A stretch of 64,000 nt of DNA, taken from the NCBI GenBank assembly GCA_038049695.1, contig CP142458.1, positions 58,623,501 to 58,687,500 on the forward strand, read 5' to 3'. This stretch comes from Cinnamomum chago. Its lineage: Eukaryota > Streptophyta > Magnoliopsida > Laurales > Lauraceae. The notes beneath the pieces are model-generated. The model had not been told where the DNA came from, made no database searches, and worked only from the letters and a program-made list of their open reading frames with translations. This document shows positions 13,811 to 27,300 of the stretch, piece after piece. The translations under genes were made by a program, and so were the position numbers. Every line of letters starts with the position of its first letter. The first letter of the stretch is position 1.

Positions 13811-15859
13811 GGTATACATGGTTTTCGCAGGAAATGACTGAAAGTTGGTTTTTCACCCAAAACTCAGATTGTTTACACCCAAATCAACCTGAAGCTTAGA
13901 ATTGACATTTAGAAAGTGTTTAAAGCTGAAACATCAACCTTTCTAAGGTTTTAGAGTATGCGGTCAATCACCTAGGCCTGGTTGTTTGACTGGACACGCT
14001 ATAAGCCTTTAGAAATGAATTGAGTTGTCCAGGAAGCCTGATTCAGATTAGCTAGTGCACTCGGTTGATCCTCCCGGCCAGGAGATCAACCGAGCTCACA
14101 ACACATCAGGTTCACCTGGAAAACCCTGATTATTCCGGTTTTCAACATTTAGGAGATATGATCAGTTATGGGGCCCATTGACCATCCAAATGAGCATTTA
14201 TCAGTGATCTAAGCCCGAGTCAATGGTGTGGCTCAACCTTGACTCGCGGGGACCACTGTTTAGAGTTTTGGTTGATAATCTAAGATGATTCGACCTCTAA
14301 AAGTTGTCAAAGATGCCCGTAACCACCTAAGCACCAAACATAGTATATTTGGCATCAATGACTTCGTTTAGAGATCGAATTACCGGAGATAGACCTGAAC
14401 CTAAAGTGGCCCATTACCTAGGATTGGACCGTTGGATTTCCCGTTGATTCTCTGATTGAAGTTTATACTTCACTGTTGTTATTACTCTGTCATTCTTAGA
14501 TCTTTAGAATAGCTGTTTACTATTAATTAAACATAAATGGAAGACTTTAACCTAGGGTATCTAGAGGTGACCCGATCGTGTGATTTCGGAGATCATTGAC
14601 CCGTGTCTGTGTCTAGGCGGGCCCTTATTGGGCCTAAGTGTGGAGATGAGAACCCTTTAGCTTGAAGAGGTAGTTTTTATTGGACTGTTAAGTTGTATGG
14701 ATTGGATTGGATTTGTTATCAGTAGTAGATGGATCAGTTGCCTCGTATGGACGGTTTTAGACCAGGCCATGTGCTGATGGGCCTTGGTATGGATCCAACG
14801 AGTGGGCCTGGACCTTAAATGAGATCCAGAGACTGTATTGAGATGTATGGACCTCATAGAGGTGTGGATAGGACCTTGTTCACGCAAGGCAAAGCCTAGA
14901 CAGACACAGACCCTTAGAGTTATTCGTGAGTCGGCATGAACATTCACTCGGTTGATTTAAGCTCAGCCTGTGGACTGATCATCCCCGGTAGGAGCTAGTT
15001 GAGTATTGGTGAAGCTATCATGATGAGCTGTGTGGTTAAGACGGACGGTGTGATACCGTGCCGGTCTGGAGTGTTGAGATGATGAGTTGATGAGATGATT
15101 TGCGGGATTAGTAATTCCCAGCACTGTGAGATTTCCCCGCCGCAACTGTGTTCAGTATGGGAGGGCCGCGGCATAATATCTCGCGGTATTCCAGCTCGTG
15201 TGAATGTGCCACTTTGTTTACAGTAGTTTAGATGTTTCTATTTATCTTGGTTCCTTACGATTATCATGCACACCTGCCTAGTTCATTTCCCTTGCTATTC
15301 ATTTAATTTATGTACTCGTCTTTACTTCCTTTGATATATATGTTCTATGTTAATAGTATGCTGTAACTTGCCAGATCATTTAGATCTGACCCATTCATTG
15401 GTGCTTAGGCCTTGATCCTGAGATCCCAGACGATGCACTAGCTATAGTGGAGGCACCCGTTGCAGGAGAGTACGCTTGGGGCCCGGTCGACACGGATGTC
15501 GAGCCGGAGGGCGAGGAGTATCCACATGGGTTTTGAGGGTCTCTTTTATTTGGGTTTTGAGAGAACAATTTTGTAGTGAATCGGGTAGAACTCAAATGTA
15601 TTAACTTTAATTTACGCTGAACCATTTTTAAGTAGACTGTAGTTCTGCTCATACTTAATATATATCGATACCTATTGCTTCCGCTTTATTTAATCGTTAT
15701 GCTTCCGCAATTTAAATGTTGTACTATATTGGTCAAAAAGTTTTAAATTGGACCTCACTGCGGCCTACGATCTTGGAAGTTCTTGGATTTTCCGGGAAGT
15801 AGCGCGCCAATTTCGGGTAATCGAGCGAGTATATCGGTATCCGGAATTGGGGCGTTACA

Positions 15860-16550
15860 AATGCCTCAGTTAAATGTCAGGCCGATCGATCGGACCTGCA
15901 TGGGCGATCGATCGGACAGCGTGCAGAGTTCGGGAAAGTCTACTTTTCTATCAGATTTAGTTTCCTTTTGAGACTATCTTTCCCAGTTTGAGTCCTACTT
16001 GTGCACTAAGTCTAAGGCACGAATTTTGGGCTATTTATAGGGTGTTTCTCTCAACCCTAGATGACCACCCACCACAACTCTCATTGATCCGAGTCAGAGA
16101 TATTTTAGAGAGAGTTATTCTCTAGAGCCATTGAGAGACTATTCTGAAGGGCTGCTCTAGAAGGTTGTTGATGCTTCTACTTTCTTGTAGAAGATTGATC
16201 ATCTTGGTTGACAAGGTGCGAGGAGATCAAGTAAGGAGAACGGGGCGCGGTGGATGTCGTGTCAGTGGATTCTTTGCAAGAATAACTACAGTCCTTGGGT
16301 CGAGGTACAGACTTAGGTAAAGGAGCTTGTGAGTATATCTTGTAACTGTTCGTGAACTCTTGATTTCTGGTTCGTGGTTTTTCTCCCTGGATAGGGTTTC
16401 CACGTTAAATATTGTGTCTGCCTTCTTGTGGTGTGTGATTGGTAGATAGCTAGTTCTAAATTGTCTGATTGATTTATTTCCGCTGCATTGATTGGTTAAT
16501 TAGAACTAGTAATCCATTCTGGTAGCCTTATAGAATTTTCAGGGTTTAAT
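15860..16550 (+). mobile_element. Probable Ty1/copia LTR remnant
   Basis: The block contains a TATA-like GGGCTATTTATAGGG at about 16028, then a long noncoding leader and a tail with TTTCCACGTTAAAT and TTCCGCTGCATTGATTGG (about 16,398-16,496). That order and wording are typical of the 3' part of plant copia LTRs (Angela/SIRE type). Near its left edge are two CGATCGATCG palindromes (15883 and 15905). It abuts the GGGGCGTTACA end of the preceding LTR-like block, so one element may have inserted into the other. There is no internal coding region beside it. Confidence 0.45.
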
Positions 16551-16904
16551 TAGGAGGGAGAGAGAGAGAGATCGATAAAAAGAAAGCGACTGTGTGTGTG
16601 AGAGGAATGCTTACTGGGCCTGCCTGAGATCTGTCAGAGTCAGAGGAGAAGAAAGAGACCGTAGGAGAATAGGGTTTTGGGGTCTTTGAAAGTGGAGAGG
16701 ATGCCCCCATAGGCCATAGCCTTTATGGGTCTTTTCCAAATCCACCTGGAGTGGAATCTCCATGTGTCTGTGGGTTCGTCTCTGGACATATGTATAGGAT
16801 CTATTGGAAAGTTAATGCTCGTGAGGCTTGTGATCTATGATTTGTATCTTTTTTCAGACCGCCTTTCACTACTGATCAAATCTTTAATTAGTGTCTTTTA
16901 ATTT

Positions 16905-16975
16905 GATAATCAGGGGGAGTATGGTAAATCCCATGTGACCTCAGTGTGGTAATGCAGTTTTGAACCTTCAACCTC
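16905..16975 (-). mobile_element. Decayed SINE fragment
   Basis: The 'GTGGTAATGCAGTTTTGAA' block, the CAACCTCTAAGAGCAAACC block and GTGGTCCTATGATT match, with substitutions, the corresponding part of the SINE copy at 19370-19543. The outer half is missing. Confidence 0.45.
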
Positions 16976-17816
16976 TAAGAGCAAACCGTGGTCCTATGAT
17001 TAAATTTTATTAAAGATCGGTGAAACGGCTCTGTAAGAAAAAACTAAACGCTCTGGATCTTCTCGATTTCAGGAGTAGATACTTTAATTCTCATTAGTGT
17101 TAGGTGTTAGTGCCATAGTCATATATGCAGTGCCCTAATGTTGAAGTCTAAGACCTTGCCTCTAGAAGCATTAGAAATAAAGGACAAGTTCAAAGGTAGA
17201 AGATTAGGTCTTGGAAGGGCCCTAGTTCATCAAATCATATTCCCAAATTTGTGCCAACCTGTTCAGGTAAATTGGACCTTAGACAAAATCAAGAAAAGAC
17301 CCCCTAAAACCATAAATTCAAGTAATTAAATCAATAGGGTTGAAACAACTTAACTAAGCAAGCCAGTTGGCCAGTACTAGTGCTTTAAGGTGAGCTGTAA
17401 TAGGGTTACGACTAGCCATAAGTGCCCGAAAAATCTCACCGTAGGTATGTACTGGGGAGCTTTTCTAAAGGCCACTTTTGGGCCATTTTGTACTACAACG
17501 AGCTTACAACTAGCCATAGGTCATCCTATAGAAATCTGTAAAGCTAGCTATAGAACATATAAGTAGTTTTGACAGCGAGTCGAACTAACCATTAGAGGTT
17601 CACGGCTAACTGTAGCTTGCTCAAGGCTAACCGTGAACTAGCCATTGAGCTCCTCTATTTGTACCTGAGCTCATTTCAATGGATACAGAGAATGTGATTT
17701 TGAGAGCCCCTCTTAAGCACAAATTAAGCCTCAATTAAACACCTTTAGAGACCTCAAAATTCTCTTCCACTCACTCTGTTAGGACTAAATAGTTAGATCT
17801 AAGAACATTCAAAGAT

Positions 17817-17856
<40 letters not shown>

Positions 17857-19369
17857 GTGAAATTAGGATCTAGAGCCTTAAAGACTACTTGCTCCCCATA
17901 CGCAAAACCTTCTCAAACCATCAAGATCATCGTCCACACACTCAAAGTGTCTCATAGCTATATCCTTGAGCATTCAAAAGCTCATTAAAGAGTGCTTTGT
18001 GGAAAGATCCATTTATAGGGATTGGACTAAACCCTTTGATATACCTTTAGACCCAAAACCTACTTCTTCACTTGGTTGAGCACACATCGGAGCATCTACA
18101 TAATCAAGGAGCTTTACAGGGAGGCTAAAGCTTGGAGTCAAGGTTGAAGATTCAAAAAATGTACATCAAGTTAGATTCGTCTATAAGAGGCAGTTGTTCT
18201 TTATTTTTTTTCCTACATCATTGTAAAGTGAATTAGACCTTAGTGATCAAACCCCTATAAAAAAAAAGGTGTTGGTGGAGTAGACCTTAATGATCAAAAC
18301 ACTGTATAAAAAAACTAGGTGTAAAGGTTTGTGAGGTGCATCTATTGAAAAACCTCCAATAGTGAAGGACAAGAGACCATTGGTGTGTGGTTGTCTTGGA
18401 AGTAAATGTTGATCAAGGACCGAACCATAATAAATCGTTGCGTGCCTCTAACTTTTTTATGCTTTATTGTTTCATACCTATGCTATGGATTACATGTGCT
18501 AGATAGTCATATTTTTATTGATTTGGCATACAGCTTACACGTGGTAGAATACTTTGAGCTAATTGGCATATGATTGAGTGTTTAGTATACAGATCTCTTA
18601 AAGCACTACACATTTGATAACTTAATCGCCCTCTTTTACATAGGGGGGTAACGGTTTGGTTAACCGGGAGTTTTGAGAAAACCGTTAACAAAACCATATT
18701 TTAGGTTTTTTATTTTTTTAAAACTATTACCGTAACTGTACCATAAAAAATCGTTAAAAAATCAAACCGCGGTTAACCATATAAGAAAGTTTGGTAACTG
18801 CTAATTGTCACTTAAAATACACATTTTTTTTGTTAGAAAGCAAAGTACATGTTCAAAAGTCAAAACTAAATATCCTAGGAGGTCAAAACCTATGTTCGAA
18901 AGTCAAAACTAAAAATCCTAGGAGGTCAAGGTGGATCTTGAGAAATTTAGTGATAACTGATCGACCATTGATGTACTTGGTCAAACAGATTTGCTTTTGG
19001 GCGTCTCCACACATAGTTCGTTCTGCCTAATTTTCTTTTTTTCAATTGTGGTCCTACAGACTATAATTTGAACAGTACAAACTCTTGAAAATACTAAGAG
19101 TGGCCACCATACCAAACGTCAACCGTTGATCCTTCACGGATCTCAAGACATTTGCATAAAAGGTGAATCATTTGATCTTCGTCTTTGGACTTTGTTGGGC
19201 CCCTATATAGCAAGATTTGAACCATTGATTATCTTTGAAATACTAACGGGGACGATGGGTAAAAAATATTACTCGATTCATTTTGGATAATGAGAGATTT
19301 ACAAAAATTCATGCACTGTCAGATTCAAAAACTCCATTTCAATCAGTTTTTCTATCTAATCAAACAGGT
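16976..19369. other. Spacer, no gene seen
   Basis: No supported gene. A (GA)n run lies at 17819-17853. At about 18,640-18,800 there is a GGTTAACC-rich block with partial self-complementarity, possibly an old small transposon. Confidence 0.5.
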
Positions 19370-19543
19370 TTTTTTTATTTTTTTATGTGCTATCGGAGGG
19401 TTCCCAACCCTTTGTGCTGGACTAGTTCCTCTGGGTTTAGAAAGAAGTCGGATAAACTCTCCTGTAGCCCTAATGTGATAGTGCAGTTTCAAACTTACAA
19501 CCTCCGAGTGCAAACCATAGTTCTAGGTCGACTGAGCTACCCT
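19370..19543 (-). mobile_element. tRNA-derived SINE, diverged copy
   Basis: On the minus strand this reads from GGGTAGCTCAGTCGACC (A-box-like head) through a B-box-like region to AACCCTCCGATAGC and an A-rich tail. It matches the better-preserved copy at 31495-31735 over both halves, including the GGAGGGTTCCCAA (plus strand) tail block. It sits 260 bp upstream of the PHD/Myb gene start. Confidence 0.6.
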
Positions 19544-19807
19544 TTAAAATTAATTAAATATGGTATATCAAAAGCATCCATTTCAAACCGGGGCATTTTT
19601 AATTCATATGAATAAGATTTGCCAATCAAGTCTATTAGTATTAGCCTTGTCAGATATTTGATGTAAAGGTCATTGGGCCCATAAACTGCAGTAATTACTC
19701 AAAGTCTGTAAAATAGCATAATAAAAGAGTTAGTTCATGTAGAAGAGCCAAGAACAAAATAAAAATAAAATAAAAATCCTTCCTTTGTTTTCTTTTGTAG
19801 GATTTCC

Positions 19808-21307
19808 ATGGCAGCATCCCTCACATGGGCATGGATTCTCGAAACCCTAGCAGATTTCAAACCACCAAACTCTCATCTTCTCCAAGGTATTCATCAAATC
19901 CTTTTCTACATCACCTTCGTTTTCTCCGGATGTAAGGATTGAATTAGGTTTCCATTGTTGTCTGTTTTCAGCTTTGTTGAGATTTGCTCCCGATCTCTCC
20001 ACCGATTCCTGCGAAATCGCTAGAGAGAGGGTTTCTCTCCGGATTCTTGAGGAAATGCTGGATTTGGTCCCTGCAGATGGGACTGATTCAGTTGGAACGA
20101 GCTCAGGTGGGAACGTTCTGATTGATGTGTCGGAACGGGCAGTGGATGTATTATTCAAGGTAATGAAGAAAATCTTGTTTATCTTTTTCACCCAATCTTG
20201 AAAAAGGTTTTTGCTTGAACCCCATTTACATGTTGTGATTGTATGAAGATGATTCTAGTGTATGAATGTCTTTTACTAAGCTGATTGTTGGAAAAAAGGA
20301 GTCTTTTTATTTTTATTTTTATTACCATTCAAAAGTTTCATTTGGGTGGTTTGGTGAATTCCATTATATCCATAAGTGATTTTTTTAAGGTGAAGTATCC
20401 ATAAGGAAGTTATGGGAAAAAACTTCTAGGTGAATTTTTTTTTTTTTAGGGAAGAACACAAAGTTAGACTATGCACTACAAGACTCTGCTATTGCAAGTT
20501 GTAGAGGACTCCTAGGTGTGGCAGTGGGTTAGGCTGAGTTTGGGTTAGGTTGACATCGAAGGTAACAAGTGTGGGTCCATCGTAAACAACCCATCCGGGC
20601 TGTTGAGTGACATTCGTAGTTGCAGCAACGCACACCTTCCAACTATGCTACACCCGAACCTGTCCCCTTCTATTTATTGGATTGGAAAAGTGAGCCTTAA
20701 AGGGTGAATTGTCAGGAATAGTTCGGTTTGTATTGGAAGGATGGGTCAGTAATTGCTATACTAGACACACCTTGGGAGGTAAGGCTGTGCATCTTGACTT
20801 TAGGACATTGATATGCAAAAAAGAATACCAATTTGACATTCCTGTCATATTTCCTCATCTGTTCTTCATAGAAAGGCAGACAACATGGATATGCTGCTCC
20901 TGTTGAAGTTCATTTCATGAAATTACATGTGTCACCTTCAAATAGTAAGGGGAGAGTCCCCAATGAAATGTCTATTTTGACGTCCTTGGAACACAACCTG
21001 GATCTCTACCAAGAATGAATCTGCTTCATCTGTCACCACCTGAGAAACCTACAAAATATTTTTGTGGCAATCCCAAATAATGCCATTACTATTGAGCATT
21101 CATGAAAAGTAAGCATTAAAAAGTCACATAGTGTAGGTGATCACAAGAGCCTCTTTTTTAGGAATTTATCCACTAGATGGAATGTATACCAATACTCTAA
21201 CAGTCAACCCCTTTATCTTCACACACACAAAGCATCAAAAGTAATAAAAATGAAATAAATTTTCTTCTTCTTCTTCTTCAAAAAAAAAAAAGAAGCTCAA
21301 CAGAAAC

Positions 21308-21343
<36 letters not shown>

Positions 21344-24300
21344 ACAACACACACACACACACACAACCCCCAAATGGAAAAGAATAGGATGGAACATTCT
21401 TATATTGCATTCCTTCCACACACACCATAAATCACCTTAACAGCTCATTTCTAGAGAGTTCCATTCCCTTGTCTCTTCCACCCAAGCCTCAACCATAATA
21501 TCTCTTGGCATTACCCAAATTGCTTTAATCCAAAAGGCTTTAAAAAAGAAATAAAGAAAGAAAAAGATCCTCACCCCTTCCCGCATTAGAATGTAAAAGC
21601 AAATGGCGGGCTGATTTGCTTCCATTATACACTGCTTAGGAATCCTTTTCTCCCCTTGAATCATTTTTGTAAATGATCAATTGCTAAGTCCTTACTGGTC
21701 ATGCCCATAATAATTCCATTGAAACTCCTAGGATGGAACAAGTGAAGCCAAGGGTTTGGTTCTTTGCACTCGTATATGTAAATGTTACACTTTGTAACAT
21801 TTATGCATGAATGCGTTTGCACTCATTTACACATCACATGCACAAATCTTGGTGTGTAAATGGGATCATTTTTACAAAAAAATAAAAATAAAAATAAATG
21901 AATCACACAAACCATTACACCTCAGACCTCAAAGAGGGGCCAGCAGGGAAGATCATGGAATCAAGCCCGGTCGTCACTTTCCAAATTTTTCAAGTTTTGT
22001 GGGCACCAAATATTAAATCTAAACCTTTAAGATATTTTATTGACCCATTGAATCCCAAAACAAAAATGTCTAAAATTTTCATAGATTTTGAGATATATGA
22101 AAATTTAACATATGTAATCTGAACCATTCAACATTTACTCATGAGAAATGGTGCTTCCGAACAAACATGGCAATATGTTTCACATGTGTAAGAAAATTTA
22201 CATATGCAAATCCCAGTTCCTTTTTTTTTTTTGGATGGTTAAATCCCATTTCCATATCCCACATTTAACAGACAAATGGCCTGCAATATGCTTTAGCTCC
22301 AATTAAAATGCTTGGACTTGATTATTCATATAAAAAAAGGAAAGAACATGTTCTCTTTGTAATAATAGTTGTCAAATTTGGTTTGTTTTGGCTTGTTTGG
22401 AAACTATTCAGTTTGGTGATGTATCCAATTGAAAATGTTGGTACTGTTTGGGGAATGGACCTGTTAATTTTGGTAATTTCAGCTGAACAAGGTGAAATTC
22501 AAAAAACTCAGTAAAGTTCTTTATTGGCTCGGCAAATTTGGTAATCGGTCATCTTTTCTGGATAACTTTTCCACCAAAAAGTAAACATCACTAGGTTCTT
22601 TTAGTTCTTGGGAGTTGGGGCTAAGAACTGAGAATGCATGTCACAATTTCACATTATCATATACACATGACTTGTAGATTATTTATATACATGTAGAAAT
22701 AACATATTGCATTGTTGATTGATGTAGGACAAACCCATGGTCCCCATAGGTTGACCAACCAATGGGCCTATCCCATCCATGATCCATCTCTACCAAGCCT
22801 TTGGGCCCAACCCATTCATTTTATGTTATTTCAAATTTTAATTATATTTTTAGTTATTTTAGTTGGATCTTTTAATCATGGCCGTTAGTGTGTATGGATG
22901 GTACATATTAGCTTTAGGGTTATGTTTTTTTTATTGTTTAAAGCATTGTAAGCCTCTTTGTCTTAATAATGGTTGAGAATAATGAAATTGAGTTTTGAGT
23001 GCTTTTGGGATCTTCCCTAAGCTCTCTTCGAGTTCTCTCTGAGATCTCTTAGCCTCCAGGATTGGAGATTGGCATGAGGCCAATTTTTCCCCTATCTTGC
23101 ACCTTCTATCCTTGCCCACCCTCGCATCTACCCTTTGTTCCGCATTATTGATTCAGTAGAATGACTTGAATATATATCGTACTTATGTGGCTTTCACTTT
23201 ATACCATTTTTTTTTCTTTATATATATATATATTCATATTTTAGAATTATTTTTGAAGGAGCCTCTGAATGAAACACCAAAATGGTGAACTACCCAAATA
23301 TTTCAATCTGGACCCAAACCAGAATGAGGTTAAGACAAAATTGACAACTGTGGAAATTATATATTCCTGTTAATGAACCGGATTTTATATTTGTATTAGT
23401 TATTACTCATTGATGCAGTGTGGACTCTCCAAGTCGATGCTTGAGCATTCCAGCTTTGTTCAGGAAAGTGAACTTGCACAAGCTTTTGGCCAGATCCTGA
23501 GTTGACATTTTAGTTTTGAACATTGATTTTGTGCTTCTGGAACTCTTCTAGTTTTCTCAATCTGCTTTTGTAGCATTTTTTAAATGTGTTCTTGTTCAAG
23601 TTGAAGTTGAAGAGGTTTCTCAAATTATATCTAAATTATATCTTCTCTAAAGGTAACTACTAGTGACCTGACACGTGGAGTGGGGTTGAAACATCCTCTT
23701 AACCAGTTTATTCTCAAGAAGAGAACTTGCCTGCCGAAACATGCCCTAGAACAGGTACTGGAAATTGATTTCTTTATAGTTGGCAAAATAATTCTTTTAT
23801 TAGCTTCTACTTTACTTTTTATGTTACCCTGCATTTATTTACTTTCTATGGTCAGCTGAAGGAACTAATTCTTGAAGGTGGTCATCCATCTGCCCCATCC
23901 TTAATGGAAAGGAGCGGCTTGGCTAAAGAAAATAGGGCAAATTGTTTGGACAGTGGTAGAATCCCTGCAGATGGCATTGGTGAGGATGAAACTTCAAAGA
24001 GGCTCAAGGCTATTAATAATACTGTTGAAATCCCATCACTAGAACAAAATCTGTCTACAGAGGTCCTTGAAAATGGGAATATGAACTTTCAAGAAGGTGC
24101 TCACAATCAGATCTCAAGATCGAAGCTTGTTGACAAAGATAGAGAGCTTTTGCTTGCCGACAAAGTTACTAGTAATGATGAAAAATCCCATCCAGCCAAA
24201 CTGACCACACAGCCTCTGGATGACAGTGGTAAAATGCCTCTAGAAGCCCAGCAAAATGGAGTCCATAAAACTTTGCATCTACAGCAGGATATCCGCGAAA

Positions 24301-27300
24301 GTATTTGTCTTGATGAAGCTCATGAGGAGGGCAGTGAACCTTCGGAAACATCTAGCAGAGGCTTTGGGGATCGAAATACAAATCTTAACTACAATCTAGA
24401 TGATAAGATGGTTGCTAATGAGAAACACCAATTTATAAGTTCTCAAAACATAGCAAGTCGTAATTCTCAGGCAGGAAATTGGTCGGAACAAAGCTGTTGT
24501 ATAAAGTGTGATGAAGGCGGTCAGCTGTTGATTTGCAGTGGTAGCAGCTGTCCAATGGCTGTTCATGAGGACTGCTTAGGCTCGCCTGCTAGCTTTGAGG
24601 GCACCGACTTCTACTGCCCCTTCTGCTCATATACACGAGCAAATGCTGCATACCGCAAAGCCAAGCAGAAGATTGCCATCGCAAGGAAAGCTCTGTCAAG
24701 TTTCATGTGTAGAGATCTGGCGCATCCAAAACAACAGAGACAACTACCTGAAGGAGCTAACAACAAAGAAAGTGAAGCAGCAAGGAATGCCAACTGCCCA
24801 GACAAGATTCATGCTAATAAGCCGCATAGAGAGATTATTGACAATCATATAAGCACGCGGGTGATAGAATATCGGCAGCTAGAAAAAGCTTCTATTCATC
24901 TGAGTGACAACAATTTACCCTGTAAAGAAGCAGCCACATCCCTAGATAGTGAGAGAAATGGTGCTCCCCTAGTCCAGGAGAAAGAAGGTACATCCATAAC
25001 AGTAGACAGCAATAAACACAAAACAGCTGTTGAACCTCACCATGATGTTGTTGTTGCTACTTTCTGTAGTAATGATTATTTACCTTGTAAAGAAGTAGAA
25101 ACATCTGTAATTATGAAGAGACATGATGTTTCATCAATTGATGTGGAAAGAAACTGTGTGGAAATAGTGAAAGACAGTCAATGCACGAGGGAGGGAGAGC
25201 ATCAACAGCAAAAAGCAGCTCCTACTTTATGTAATAATGAAAGTTTACCTTGCAGAGAGGCAAAGACATCTTTTGACAGCGAGTCAATAGATGAAAAAGA
25301 AGATACTGCAGAGATGGTCGACAACCAACAACACATGAATGGCAGCACACAGCAGAGACGAGCAGAAACTGGCACTAACTCTAATGCTGGTGACATCCCC
25401 TGCATACAAGTGGATGATTCTCCGGCAGCTGAGAAACGACCCAGAGTGAAAAGGAAACATGCTATGATACAACAGACATCTGATCCAGAGACCCCTGCTT
25501 CTCAGCCAAGTATCAATGCAGATGAGACTGCTAGAAACCAGAATGCAGAGGACTTTTCCTCAAACAAGAGAATGAAACGCAGAAAGGCAGCAAAGCGTTA
25601 GTAAGTTGTTTGAGACTTAAGCATTTGGGATAATAATAGTATTCTGGTATAGCATTTCAAAATGTTGGTCATGATGTTAGCATATAAAAAACTCCATCAG
25701 CTTTTACTGCCAGTCCCAAGCCCGGATAAAGGAATGTTGGGTTAGGTCCGTTGACACTCAATGGAGCACTTTTGTCACAAATCAAACACGGATGAATTCT
25801 GATAAAAGAACATTCCGTAAAGGGGAACTTAGGGATGACCTAGTGGTAAAGGCTCCCACTCCCATCCCACCAACCAGGGATTGGTGGGTGGCTTTACTCC
25901 TCTCCAACTTGGCCACTAAGCCAAGTAAGCCAGGGAAAAAAATAAATAAAAAACACCCTTGAAGATTGGAGTGGACAAACAGAATTCATGTAGCCAACCC
26001 TAACATAGTTGATCAAGGCTTTAATGATGATGATGATGGTTATGATGTATGGGGTTCACATTTATCTTACCGAATGATGAAATCCATTCTCCTCTATGAA
26101 ATTATTGCCCCTCACCTAGCATCTTCTTCCCAGTTTGGGCCAATAAGTGACATTGAATATACTCACAACAACTAATTTATGTATTACTTCATTTTGATTT
26201 GCAGTTCTAACCCGCTGATGCCACATTCGAGGCGAACCAAACTTCTTTGGACTTCAGAAGAGGAAGCAGTACTGAAGGTATGTTTTAGTTGGTGTATTTA
26301 TCTATCTCATCCAATGGTGACAAAGCAAGGTTGATTGATGAGAGAATATGACACAAAGATAACAGTGAGCATACACCTTGAACCTAAAAACATGATAGAA
26401 ATTGATCTGACAATAGATCATTTGTTGTAAGACAGACTGTTCTATAGATGAACTAGTGTTGTTGCCCGTTTGGTAACTTTACATGTAAAATGAAGTGAAG
26501 TAAACCATCAAATCAAGATTGAATAAAATATAAGTGGGTTATGATGGTATTTTCTCTTAGTTGTTTGTTAGGGAATCTTTTTGACTTTTTGGGTAAAAAG
26601 TGGGTGTTTTTTTTGTTTTTTAGTGGAGCAAGGGGGTTGCTTTTTGACTTTTTTTTTTAAAAAGAAAGAGGGAATTTTGAAGATATGTACTTTTGATGTT
26701 ACCTCTTGTTTGAAAAATGGAGGCTTTACATTACTTTTACTTTACTAGTAAATTCCCAAACAGGAACAAGTGCCCTTTATCCACTGGTACAAGATGTAGA
26801 GTCCTGCTTCATCCGGTGGATTATAATCTTCCCCATCTTTTCCGTTGGACCTGCTTTCCCTTGTGCTGAGCTTCATCCACCTCTCCCTCCCCCCCTCGCT
26901 CTTGCTCTCTCCCCCCTTCTTTCTGTGGTCGGTCAACCCTGTTGATTCCTATCTACTTGACTTGCATTGAAATAAACTTAGATCATTAAAACTTTTTAAC
27001 ACACCATGCCCTCTCCGAAATTGGGCCATAACTTCAGGTTTTATCATAATTGCACGTTCTAGAGCCCATTTCGATTGGTAATCAAATAACCATCTAATGC
27101 ACCTGATTTGATCATAATTCATACGGACATATATTGACACCTGAGATATGCCCATGCATAGAACATGAACATTCCACCCACTCAAATTAAATGGGCCTAT
27201 ATATCAATTTAGCCGTGGATCCTCTAGGGTTAACTATGGGGCCCACTTGGAGATTCCAAGCCTCTTAGATCTGCTTCAAGGTGTATATTTTTCATTTGGA

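Larger units (their letters stand above)
12117..15859 (+). mobile_element. LTR-type retrotransposon remnant
   Basis: The sequence ends at 15859 in GGGGCGTTACA, like the terminus of the Ty3 LTR elsewhere in the window (GGGATGTTACA), and is non-coding in all frames. A TATA-like CCTATAAAATGGC lies at about 12702 with pyrimidine-rich sequence behind it. The block carries many GGTCGACC-type palindromes, as does the Ty3 LTR at 35.7 and 43.3 kb. I infer a solo or truncated LTR of Ty3/gypsy type. No 5-bp duplication or left end was identified; the left boundary is arbitrary. Confidence 0.45.

Noticed and set aside
15395..15535. Plus-strand frame reading DPEIPDDALAIVEAPVAGEY and onward
   Set aside because: It is about 40 codons inside LTR-like sequence with no start or homologous domain.
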